DNA of 64,000 bases. Origin: Diabrotica undecimpunctata (lineage: Eukaryota; Arthropoda; Insecta; Coleoptera; Chrysomelidae). The notes under the pieces are model-generated. The model worked only from the letters and a program-made list of their open reading frames with translations, had not been told where the DNA came from and did no database searches. Position 1 is the stretch's first letter; every line of letters starts with the position of its first letter. The stretch is from assembly GCF_040954645.1 (NCBI RefSeq), contig NC_092805.1, positions 14,278,741 to 14,342,740 on the forward strand, in the 5' to 3' direction. Made by a program: the position numbers and the translations under genes. Below are positions 22,545 through 33,517 of this stretch, in pieces.

Positions 22545-22974
22545 ACCATACCACAGAATAATAAACAATCAGAATGCCCACTCTGCTTGAAAAAATAAGT
22601 ACGCGCAGACGGAATTAGCCATGTTTTAAACGGAACCAGTGTTGTTCAGTGACATTTTTTCTGATGTGCATAGAAAAATTAACCCGGTTTAATTTATTTA
22701 CGGTAACTATAGATATAATATGCACTATTTTATTCGTACTTTTAGTTGCAGACTAGATTAACTTATTTCAAATGTACTAAATTATTAATCTCCAAAAATT
22801 TTAATTACAGTTCTGTCATAGCTTGTCACAAATTTTTCAATTCTAGTCTGTTTCCGTTTAAAATATGGCGATCGCGTGCTGACAAACTTCAAAGGCGGCA
22901 TCTGAGAGTGAGCATTCTGATTGTTATTTATTCTGTGACCATACTATAACCTAACTCTGTTTTAGTTAGTAGCC

Positions 22975-23888
22975 TTCAAATATAACTAATTGGTCTTTCA
23001 CTACCATCAGACATCACGTGCAAAAGCATTGCACCTAATCCATATTCACTGCTATCACACACTAGGGAATGGGGTGGTTAACAATTTGCAAATATTTGTT
23101 TATTGTAACTTTGTAGTTAGCACAAACCCTGACATCTATTCCATTAGCCTTGTACACTGGTACTAACGGTATTCCCCAGTTTGAATTAGGCACTTGCTCT
23201 ATCACTTTATTTTCTTTCAATTTCTCAATCTCTACTACTTTTTCTCTAAATGCAAACGGTATCGGAACTGGTTTCCGAAAAATAGGTGTGGTTCCTTCTT
23301 TAATTTCTAATTTAATCTTTTCATATTTAAATGTCCCTAAATCATTCTTAATTAAATTTGTAAACTTACTTATATCTTCTGTAGTAGATTTTTGACAAAC
23401 TGTATTCAATATCGAGCTAAACCAACTTACTTTACTGTCGTCTAAATAGACATCTGGACCCTTAAAACTTAAACCAAAATCATACCAAATATCACGGCCC
23501 AATAAACATTTTGTAGCTCCCTCAACAATCAAGAAAATGCATTCTTTTTCCCTATTATTTATCTTAACAAGTAATTTATCCTTTTGGAGTAACTACTGAG
23601 CCATGATAAACTTTTAACATAATGGTAGTTGGTTCTATATTGACCTGGAGAAACTTTTCTTTATATATGTATTATATGCTAAACAAGACAGTCCTGTCCC
23701 GTATTAACCTCAAACGTTATGGGTATATCATTAAGTAATACCTGCATTTTGATTGGCTCTAACAAATCATTTTCTAAACTAAAAATATCAACATTCAAAA
23801 AATACAATGTCTGGACTTCGGTCTCTTTGTTTGCCTGAATACTAAAATTTTGTTTTTTGGTCAAATGAAAGGCAGATATCGAGCACAA
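22975..23888 (-). pseudogene. Protease and RT start of gypsy relic 2
   Basis: Frame 23679-23888 reaches a protease-like segment (VLLNDIPITFEVNTGQDC; the Asp-Ser/Thr-Gly triad is altered to NTG). Frame 23062-23532 has LLGRDIWYDFGL and the RT N-terminus (PVPIPFAFREKV, NWGIPLVPVYK, VRVCANYK). It then jumps directly to an RNase H start (CDSSEYGLGAML near 23055-23010), so the polymerase palm has been deleted. Confidence 0.8.
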
Positions 23889-23904
23889 TTAATAAACTAA
23901 ATTT

Positions 23905-23944
23905 TGCCCAAGTACTTTCGCTTTCTAGAGCATCTTCAGGGACA
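23905..23944 (-). ncRNA. Hammerhead-like motif, third locus
   Basis: On the minus strand: TGTCC, CTGAAGA, one extra T, a short stem (GCT...AGC), GAAA, the palindrome GTAC, TT, then GGGCA. TGTCC and GGGCA can pair to form stem I. The same layout occurs in the foldback repeats at 55.8-56.7 and 62.7-63.9 kb. Self-cleavage is not shown. Confidence 0.4.
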
Positions 23945-24418
23945 TTTCGTCAAATTTGGCCTATCCAACAATCTTTGAGAATGTCATAAACATAAAATTG
24001 TACATTTACACTACACGATACAAGGACAAACAGTTTAAATTTTTTTAAAAACGGCGAAGCTACATGTTGATTTTGATCAGGGAAGGCCTTTTCTGATGCC
24101 AATATAAGCAAGCGAGCTACTGGCATGCCAATTACTAGCAAATGTGTTTTGTGCTTGCCAGTTACTGGCCTATGTCAGCTACTTTCCCAATTTACTGGCA
24201 TGTGTGTACCCAGCTTAAGAGAGTCAACAATACGGCTATCTTTCTATCAGTTTCAATTAAATTCGCCAACAAATACTGCTCCAATCTTACTTCGAAATCA
24301 TCGCCCTGTTAGGGCTGAAATAATCCCCCCACTAACTATCGTCAAATTAGCTGTTCTTGGCCTTAGCCAAAAATAACGATTATTGGGAATTTACCAAGTT
24401 TTACTCGTCGCCAATTTA

Positions 24419-25514
24419 TGTTGTGACCGAGAAGCAGAAAACAAATAGGTCTAAATTAGCGTTTGACACTTTATTATTAAATTCGCGATAGCCAATTCCG
24501 GCAGGGGGCGCTGAAGACTTTAAAGATGGACGATAACTTCGGGAAAACAAATCATTTTGTCATTTGATCTCGAAGCTATAAAACCTTTAATATAAATCAT
24601 TTACACGTGTGTTTTGCCAAAGTAAAAGTTGGAGTACGTTCTTCAAAGTTTATTTGTTTGTGATTCGAGTTTATACATGCGGTAATTGACTCCCAAACCT
24701 GAATAAAAATAAAATAAAATGTTTGTTTTTTTACAGTATGTCTGAACCACGGAAAGTAAAATTTACAGTATCTCAATTATTTTTATGGTTACAAGGTCGG
24801 CAGAGATCTTTAATTGAGGTTAAGGCAGTTTTTGGAGCTGGCCACGTTATATTTTGTAAATTACGCCTTAAGTCTTCTACTAATAACTTCATGAGACCTT
24901 TGGGGCAATTTAGCTGATGGAACAGCATTTTTCAGTCTTCTCAATTTAGTTTCAGGTGTTACTATAAAGTAAATTAGATATAAATATATTAAAATATATA
25001 TAATATTTTAATCAACACTTATTTGGAAAGTAATCGTTCTCAGTAAAATGTAAACTGCACAGTCATGTACTTGGTTATAGGTCTGCCAATTCGCAAAATG
25101 CATTGCCAAATTTTTCTCATATTCTCGTCCAGCGGAAACTTAGGTATGGAATTATTTTGTGAATTTTAATAGGATGCACATTGAGGAACACTAAAATAGT
25201 TTTTTGAAGTCGAAGTCATTGTTAATTACAATATAAACCGGTCGCTAATATGTATACAAATTAATGGCAATTTCAATGTTTTCCCGAACTGGATGCTTTT
25301 GAAATCTACCACCAGGCGTCGCCCACTTTGTGGTTCCTCGCCAATTGTAAAATACAAAACTGACTACGATCTAAGCTTCTACCAATAAGCGTCTATATTC
25401 TTTGCTTCTACATAAGGAGCCAAGCTAACCTCTAATTATATCGCTTCTATTCCTTCTACTTCTATCATATTTCTTAAAGCTAAGTTTACACGAAGTATTT
25501 CTTAAGATACTACA
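24419..25514 (-). repeat. 5' LTR of gypsy relic 2, split by an 859-bp insertion
   Basis: The LTR halves are 24419-24483 and 25343-25514. Relative to the 3' LTR it also has an extra stretch near 25383-25410, between two copies of GCTTCTA. Confidence 0.8.
24484..25342. mobile_element. Unclassified insertion inside the 5' LTR
   Basis: The block starts CGCGATAGCC and ends GGTTCCTCGCC, so the ends are weakly inverted. It is flanked by AATT on both sides (24480-24483 and 25343-25346). A T-rich tract with CAG precedes an ATG frame at 24738-24917 (MSEPRKVKFTVSQLFLWLQG), which looks like a spliced exon of an unknown transposon gene. I do not recognise the protein. Confidence 0.6.
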
Positions 25515-26118
25515 AGATAGGTTCATTCCAGTCTTTTATTTTTTTTTATGCTACAACTGTTACGTCCCTATGGACAAATGTTATTAATAATACACAAAAA
25601 TGGATCTCCTATTTCCATGTGCCAAGCTTTACGTTATTTACCTGAATGCGGTAAAAAATGGAGTTTCCTTCAAGATTTCTGTGTATTGATCGGAGATTTC
25701 ATTACTAGTTAAAGTTTAGAGGAAATATTCACAAGTCTTTTTCTATGTGTACCTGATGACTACATTTCCAACAGATAAGCAGATAGTTTTTAGAATGTTT
25801 TTTACTCTAGGCAAAGAATAGTTTTAAGACTTTGCCTAACTGACTTACCAAGCTGGACGGCAAGCGTTCGATTCCAGCACACAGGACGGGGCTATTACTG
25901 AAAGAGAAATGGAGCGTTGTGGACGATGACTGCTTACTTCTTTGGACTGATTTGTATGACACCAAGTTGCCTGGCAACAACTGTTATATTTTGAAATTTA
26001 AATCGTTGACGTCTCACCATGTTACTCTTTAAAATTTAAAATGGATATACACAAATAATATTTTTAATTTATGAAATTAAAAGTACTTTATTAATAATTA
26101 ATAATAATGTTAACATAT
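25515..26118. other. Intergenic, ELP3 3' side
   Basis: No gene was recognised. An AATAAA for ELP3 lies on minus at 26087-26092. Confidence 0.5.
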
Positions 26119-29100
26119 TTAAACAATACTTTTTTTATTCTTCTTATTTTCTTCGTCTATATGTTTTATCCACTCATCTTCGTCATCATCATCATACACA
26201 ACGTTCTTGATTAAACCTTTATTATCATCAAACTTTAAAACGGCTCCGTCGACGTAATCCAAGGCACTAACATACTCTCCTTCTTTCAAACTCTTAACCA
26301 TATACGGCCCTTGTAATTCATATCCTAATTTTCTATAATAATTCCTTGTACCCACGCCAGAAATGACAGCTATCTTTATAGAATTGTGTTCTTTAATAGC
26401 GATTTCCTCAGCCCAATTCATTAAAAGGGTACCAAAACCTTGATGCTGAAATTTCTTATCGTCTCTTCCACTAACTGGAACTACACTACCATAAACGTGG
26501 AGTTCTCGTATTATTGAACAGCCACCAAGCAATTCTGGACGATACGTCATTTCAGGAGAGCATTTCCGCAACCTAAAAATGTTTAAATTATATCCTATTT
26601 ATATAAACTTATTTCAGAACCTTCTAGTAAAATTACTACCTGAGTAATCCGACAAGAATATCTTGAGCAGGATCTTCATAGCTCAAGAAAGTTTCCCATC
26701 CACCATTTGCCATGTAATCTCTTCTAACTGACTCTATATCATTCGGTCGAACTTTTTCGTGGATTTCTGTAATACCGACTTCTCTAGTTCGTACATCTCT
26801 ACACTTCAATCCAAGATCTTTCATTCTGTTCAAAGCCAACTCTCTTAGATTACCATGTTCTACACCAGAGCTATAAATAAAAAATAAATACATTGTTTTT
26901 TATGATTAAACGGCATATGCTCAATCTTTTTATTTCACTTTACACAGCAATAGTCAAAATAACCTTATTTGATCTTAATGAGACTCTTATAATCAGCTGT
27001 CTGCTCTACATAGGTTGTACTGCAGCCAAGTGGCTTATTACACACTTTTCATTGACTATATTGGCTGCTATTACCCGATACACCCTTTATTTAGTCCTGG
27101 TACAGCAGGGCTTTTGTATCAAGCCGACATCTAACCTACTTATAGCAACAGTAACTTCTGCCAAAGTTGCTTTACAGTGCTGAAGATTCGTCTGCAGTAC
27201 ATTGATTGGGTTTATTGAGACATGATACAGACAGAATCGGCGACCAAGTTGCTTATCTTTCTCTTTACAATATTTATAGACAACAGGTAGTTGTGATGAA
27301 TAATAAATTGGAAACCCCGCACAGACAAAACAAGAGGTAGACCGCCAATAGAGCTGTTTAATTGAGGCCTATGTCCAGCAGTAAACTCATCAACAGACTC
27401 ATCATTGTCGTCCCAAGATAGGTCACCTGGTTAGATTGCGGAGATACCACAATAAGCATGGGAGCGCGGTATTTGTGAGAACTCAAACCATAGTCTCATC
27501 TGTGAGTATTAACAACAAATGCACACAGTATAGAGACAATAACCACTGAGATCGGAAAGTGCAAAATAACCTCGGTATACAAGTCCCCAAACCAGCCTTT
27601 TATATTTTCACCCCCAACTAACTTCCAATCACAACCCAATCAGCTTGTACTGGGAGACTTTAACAGTTACAGTTTACTCTGGGGCTATGCAGATTCTACT
27701 AAACCTAAGGTGGAACCTAAACTTCCACCATCTTTACAGAGCAAAGTTTGGAAAAGAGGATATAACCCAGATATCTGTTTTTCAAGTAATAACCTCAAAG
27801 ACCGATGTACAGTGCACAGATTCTAAATATGCCGGTGGGAGATGGCTTCTATGCGCTGTATTATAGTCGATGTATGAGAGAAAGTTTTTAAAATAATGAA
27901 ATAACAAATAATAATATAAAATTTGTTATTTCATTACTTCGAAAACTTTTTCTCTCATACACCAACTATAATACACCGCATAGAAGCCATCTCCCACCGG
28001 CATATTTAGAATCTGTGCACTGTACCAAAGTAGTATTCATACCAAAGTGCCTCATACCAAAAACTCAGCATAGACCAATTGGTATAAATATCTTTTCAAT
28101 TGTCAGACCACAAGCTATTTAGAAGGAGATTTAACTTCAAAAAGGCAAACTGGCAAAAGTATGCAGACATGCTAGATTCTGAGCTGCTACATCTTGAACC
28201 GAAAGTAGAGAAATACCAAAAATTTGTAGAGGTCCTCAAAAATGTGTCTAGAAAAGCTCTCCTCAGAGGATGTAGAAAACAATATGTTCCCGTAAGAAAA
28301 CCCTCTATTCCACTGACCCTTTTAGCCAAGAAACGGTTGACTGCGGAGCAGTACTACTCCAACAGCTAAGTCAAGCCAGACATGAAAAGTGGATTGAGAC
28401 CCTGGAAAAAATGGACACATAGTAGCAAAATAGCATGGAACCTTGTAAAAAAAACTTGGTGATCCAAAAGAACATAAACCACCTTGCAAGGTTACAGCAA
28501 ACCAAGTCGCTGCTCAACTCCTTATGAATGGAAGAACTATGAACCAATATAAAGACCCAAGCACTAAAAGACGATTGACGACGACTGACGATCTTGCAAT
28601 ATGTGATCAAGGAAATAGTTTTGAAAAAAAAAACTCGAAACTGTCTTAAAAACAATGACAGCGTACTACCTGCAGAATTCCCTGAGACCCAATCCCTCTA
28701 AAACCCAAGTCTGCGCTTTCTACCTTCGTGCAAAAGAAGCCAAGCGAAAACTCCAAATTGCGTGGAATGATAATACATTAGAACGCACAAATCAACCTAT
28801 ATATCTTGAAGTAACTCTGGACTGGTCCCTCACCTACAGACAAGATTGCTTAAATACGAGAAGGAAAGTAACAACTAGGAACAGCATACTCAGAAACCTA
28901 ACGGGAAGTAAATGGGGTGCACGTCCTGGCGTTTTAAGAACAACAGCACAGGCACTGTGTTTCTCAACTGCTGAATATGCGTGCCCCATTTTGGGCAGAT
29001 CTGCCCACACCAAACAAGTTGATACTGTGCTAAATGAGACATGTAGGATAGTAACAGGGTGCATGAAACCAACGCCACTCTCAAATCTATATAAAGCAGT

Positions 29101-32100
29101 GGGTTTTGCAGAACCCTCAACACGCAGAAGCTTTGCAGAGTACATAGAGAAAATTAAACAGATCGCGGACGAGCAGCATGCCCTATACAAAGCCTGAACA
29201 ACACGAAAGTGATTAAAATCCAGGAAAAGATTCATTGGAACAGTGCAGGATGAACCACTTGAGTATTTTCCTTTTCCCCAGGTTAAATGGACCGGCCAGT
29301 CCCTAGACTTTAAAATGTGGAAAACTATGAATGGGATAAGAACGGGGGTCACTCCAGTAAAATCAAACAAGGCAAAATGGGTACAAATGGACCAAGATGA
29401 TGTGAACTGTGACTGTGGAGAAATACAGAATATGGAACATCTTCTTACATGCAGAAACTGTTCTCATCAATATACCCTCGAAGATTTGTCGCTTGCCATC
29501 AAAGATGGAACCGACGTAGCCCAATACTGAGCCGAAATTTTATGAATGACATGTCCGGACACGATAAAGTAAAAAGGTTAGATAAAGGCATGCAATATGA
29601 AATTATACATATATATTTAAGTTAATATTTTTATTTCATGGTGTAAAAAATTGCAAGTAATGAAATCAGTTACCTATATCGATAAATTATTGGAACAACC
29701 TTGTCAAAATATAATATAACAAATGTCTCTTACCTTACTAATGGCATGGGAATATCCCTCTGCACTCTATATATTCTAGTCCATGGTGGTACCAATGCCA
29801 AAATTTTAGCTATTAGATCAACAAGTACTGAAGGAGGGTAACTGTTATACCTTCCTGTTTTCCAAAGTTCATATAATCCAGTTCCTCTGATTACTAGGGT
29901 AGGGTAAATCTTTAATCCATCAGATCTAAATGCTGGATTTTCAAAAAATTCCTAAAAATTATTATGGATATACAAAGTATGCCACAAAAATAAAAAGACA
30001 TGTGGGTATAAGGAATAGAACGATTCAATTGATCTTAAATTTCCATTCCTTTATAAAGGATGTCCAATACATGGTATAGCTTATTATAATAATACACCAC
30101 AATGACCAAGATTTTTCCTTAGGCTCCAGCACTGCGTATGAAGGCTCTTTCGGATTGGTGAAATCCTGTAGTGTTTAACAGCTTTACTAGAGTGCTTCAT
30201 ATCCAAATCAATGAATTTTTTTACCTTTATTAAAAAATTTAAGTGTGTGTTTCTATCATGACTTTTAATGGTCGAAAATAGATTAGAATGATGATGATAT
30301 GAAAATAAGCATTGATATCTTTCCATTTATTAACAATTTCTCACTCAGCCCTACTTAATAACAATAAATCAATTCTTTTCTGGCTATATTTATGGAAGGA
30401 GATTAATTCTACACAATTACTTATATATTTTCTAAATTAAGATATGCCATTAAATTTGTAAAACAAAAAGAAAATCAAAAATGTCAATTTCTTTTAATAT
30501 TTTATATTTGCAAAGAAATTATTGCAAGGCATTCGAAACAGTCAAAAGGCATCATGTATGGCAGATACTCAAAGTAGTAGGCATACCACAACACCTATAT
30601 TTCCCTTATAACTTAGCTATACAAACACCCCTGGATCAGTAAAAGTGCTATATAATTTCAAAAGCACCCAAAACAAGGCATTGAGCAAGGATGTATACTG
30701 TCTCTACAACTATTTAATATATACAAAGAACATATTATGATGAGTGAATTTGAAGAATGGGAAAAGGACATCTCAATAAAATAATGACTAAAAAATAAAC
30801 AATCTATGTTTTATGAAACAGCCCTCCTTGTGAATACTCAAAACTTGATCTCATACAACTGGTTGAAAATTAAAATCAAATTTGGTCTACAATTAAACAC
30901 ATTGAAGACAAAATCATAATAATGGATAGACAACACAACAACCATCCTCACATAACCAATATTGACCAATTTAACATCATAAACTTGTACTTATATCTGG
31001 GATTATTGACCACAAACACAGAGACACTGTAAGAGAAGATAAAACATACTTATGATCTAGCCTTAGGGAATATAACCAAAGAATGGAGACATAATCAATT
31101 TCAATAAACCTAAAAATGAGATTCTTAACTGTTTAATATTTTCAATCAGAAAGAAGAAAAGATATATGCTATTGAAATATTCTACCACTACAGAATAATA
31201 CATTGAGGTTATACTTAAATGTGTGTCTTTATCACCCATCACTCTTTCTCCCTTGAATCCTGTATCTTTCTGATATTATACTTACAATAAATTGTTCAAT
31301 ATCTCTTTCAAGATCAACATTTGGCAAATCAGGCATCATATGAGCAACTACTTTAAAACCTGCATCTTTAGCCAGATGAAAGGTACCACATACTGCTTTC
31401 ACTGTATGTCCTCTATTTGTATCTAAAGCTACATCTTCATATACAGATTGGACTCCTACAAAAAAAAACATATTACTGGCTATAGATTTCAGTGTGGAAA
31501 GTTGCATAGCAGTTGCTGTAATTTGGTCCTGAAAACTGAATTCATATTTCTAGTAGTATAATAATTATCACCTTACCAAATAAAGTGAATGTTGCCCACT
31601 TAATTATCTTGCAAAAATCACATGTAAATCATAAATTTAAGGATGACATTAATTCTACATGGATATAACTTTTCACTAATTAAATACAACTTACCAATTT
31701 CAAGCCTAGTACATCCATACTTTAGCATATCTGACAAATGTTTTTCTAGACAATAATCAGGTCTAGTTTCAATTGTGATTCCTATGCATTTAGTATTACT
31801 CCTCTCTGAATAAATAACAGCTTCTTCAACAGAACTACTCTTGTGACCAGACAGAGCATCATGTAGATTCCTTATAAAATAATCCCTGTAGTCATCAGGC
31901 AAACTCATAAAAGTACCACCCATTACTATGAATTCAACTTTATCTACTGAATGTCCCAATTGTTTAAGTTGTTCTACTCTGTGTCTGGTTTGAAGATAAG
32001 GATCATATCTTGCTCTAATAGCTCTCATTGAGGTAGGTTCATAGCCAGTGTAGCTTTGAGTTGAGTATTCAAAATCTGAATCTGGTCCTCCTGGACAATA

Positions 32101-32721
32101 AACACATATATTTCCTGTTAAATTGATGTGGGGACAGCGGTGGGGCTTGCACATTACTGCTACAACAGCAATCTAAAAATAGAATAAAGAAATCAATGTT
32201 ATTATTTAGTATGTACTAAACAGATATTTTAACTCCAACAACAAGTGTGTGTATTCAAGTTAAAAAGGGCACAACTTTGAAATGACTGACTATTATTGTC
32301 ACACAAACTATGTAAGTATCACTCCCTGTGTCATCATTGTTAAATGATGACTCTCCAAAGGGTTTATATTTATTCCTTCTGTTTAATTGTAAATTAATTT
32401 ACCCCACTAGCAGTTCTAATAGGCTTCGCTAGTAGTTTTGGAACCAGAATTTTCTTATAGTCAATTGGTACTGCTGCAATTATATCCACCAACCTAGGAG
32501 CAGTTTCTAAATTGTATTTTGATGCTATTTTATTTTTCAAAGAGTTTAAATTCACGTCTTTTCTTTCTTGATGGGCTTTTATAAGTTCTTGAACCACCTC
32601 TGCAACAGTAATTACTTTTCTTTCTTCCACAGCAAGATGAGAGAATTCTAAAAACATATGATTCAAATAGTGGAGACAAGTTGTAAAATTTTATATAATT
32701 ACCGTTCTTTTTCTTTCCCAT
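26119..32721 (-). CDS. ELP3: Elongator complex catalytic subunit ELP3
   Basis: ELP3 is the radical-SAM/acetyl-CoA enzyme of Elongator, which makes the cm5U-type wobble modification in tRNA anticodons. Seven exons fit in phase: complement of 32703-32721, 32403-32647, 31695-32172, 31286-31455, 29734-29951, 26640-26870 and 26119-26572, giving 604 codons. The 4Fe-4S motif is C101...C111-V-Y-C114 ([18 protein letters not shown]). The radical-SAM core continues with GGTFMSLP and TIETRPDYC. The KAT half has [15 protein letters not shown] and the acetyl-CoA loop QHQGFG (496-501). The conserved core ends near residue 550 (GPYMVK). A 54-residue acidic then basic tail ([13 protein letters not shown]) follows, absent from the roughly 550-residue orthologues I know. 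Exon 1 encodes only MGKKKN plus one base. Introns 4 and 5 hold retroelement relics. Confidence 0.96.
27640..29545 (+). mobile_element. Non-LTR retrotransposon relic in ELP3 intron 5
   Basis: Pieces appear in element order: an endonuclease segment ([18 protein letters not shown], near 27645), a linker frame 28100-28369 ([17 protein letters not shown]), and a post-RT frame 28655-29197 ([28 protein letters not shown]). A C-terminal frame 29243-29530 holds a zinc-knuckle-like [18 protein letters not shown]. The catalytic RT core is missing between about 28450 and 28655. It is jockey/I-like and antisense to ELP3. Confidence 0.8.
27806..28026. repeat. Long hairpin inside the retrotransposon relic
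   Basis: About 100-bp near-perfect arms (27806-27908 and 27924-28026) face each other around a short AT-rich loop; for example CACAGATTCTAAATATGCCG recurs inverted. The arms copy part of the endonuclease region, so this is an inverted duplication of element sequence. Confidence 0.85.
30510..31150 (+). mobile_element. Decayed RT relic in ELP3 intron 4
   Basis: Frames with many stops retain [20 protein letters not shown] (motif A region) and [19 protein letters not shown] (motif B region). Closest in style to the RTE-type copies elsewhere. It is antisense to ELP3. Confidence 0.6.
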
Positions 32722-33517
32722 TGTGCTACTAATATGTTGTTATTGTATTAACTAATAGGAAATATTTCAAAACATTTCAATATTATTGTCCACTTGCTGA
32801 TTATAAAAAATATAGCATGGTATTTAGTTTAGGTTATGTTATTTTTTGGAACTGTCAAAGTATATTAAATCCTTTTAGCGATAATTTTTATCAAAATCAA
32901 TTTACATAAATTTAGAGAATTAGTTGATATTATAAATATTAATATAACATATTTAGTAAAATTTGTAATATTTTTTAATAATTATTATAAACAATAATGT
33001 AGATGCATGGTTAGAACGTAAAAGGCAAATTATTACAAACTTTACAGAAATCTGTACAAAAAGATTATTTATTTAAAAAAATATATAACGACAGTACCAA
33101 ATGTGTTTATTTTATTATACATTTTATATTTTGTAAATTTCAATAAAATATTTAAATCACAATTCATATATTTAGCATTTATTTTAGTGGTGCTACCTAG
33201 TGGTTAAAGAAAAAAGAAATATGACAAAAGTCAACTTTAGTTTAAATTTTACTCTCAACGATGACAACGCCAGTTGCTTTCATTGTTTTGGCGTTTTTGA
33301 TTTTCTCAGTCAGCAAATGGCGTCGTAGAGTGAGGATGCACAAGTTTTTTTTCAAACCTTGACTGAATTTCGTCGTGAACTTGTAAACATTAAAATTTTC
33401 AGTGAAAAAAATTTCAAAGGTATGTTTTACTGTGTACAATTGTTTAGCAAAGTTCCCAAAAACCGAGATTCTGGGTGAATCTGAAAATCATTAAACAACA
33501 AAATAAAAATATAAACA
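32722..33517. promoter_or_regulatory. Shared divergent promoter region of ELP3 and PCIF1
   Basis: 796 bp separate the two start codons. The left two thirds are very AT-rich, and the segment from about 33240 is more balanced. No core promoter element could be assigned with confidence. It contains a small open frame at 33261-33362. Confidence 0.55.
33261..33362 (+). CDS. Possible 33-residue upstream ORF / membrane micropeptide
   Basis: ATG at 33261 (context CAACG ATG) opens a frame starting MTTPVAFIVLAFLIFSV, then a basic SKWRRRVR segment, ending in TGA at 33360-33362. The shape is one hydrophobic helix followed by positive charges. It lies 155 bp upstream of the PCIF1 start and could be an upstream ORF of that mRNA. 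No homologue is recognised, and chance is a real alternative. Confidence 0.25.
   Translation: MTTPVAFIVLAFLIFSVSKWRRRVRMHKFFFKP

Larger units (their letters stand above)
20032..25514 (-). mobile_element. Ty3/gypsy retrotransposon relic 2
   Basis: A minus-strand gypsy element is bounded by LTRs at 20032-20233 (3') and 24419-25514 (5', enlarged by an insertion). Next to the 5' LTR is a primer-binding-site-like TGGCGACGAG on the minus strand (about 24403-24412). A purine tract (AGAGGGGAGG on minus) precedes the 3' LTR. Protease/RT, RNase H and integrase pieces are present, gag is not recognised, and the RT palm is deleted. A MITE sits at 22048-22544. The sequence at about 22553-22975 is also foreign to the element and unidentified. 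Confidence 0.85.

Noticed and set aside
33242..33439. Minus-strand 65-codon frame near the PCIF1 promoter
   Set aside because: It looked ribosomal-protein-like at first (basic) but matched no family I know, and it lacks a good start context.
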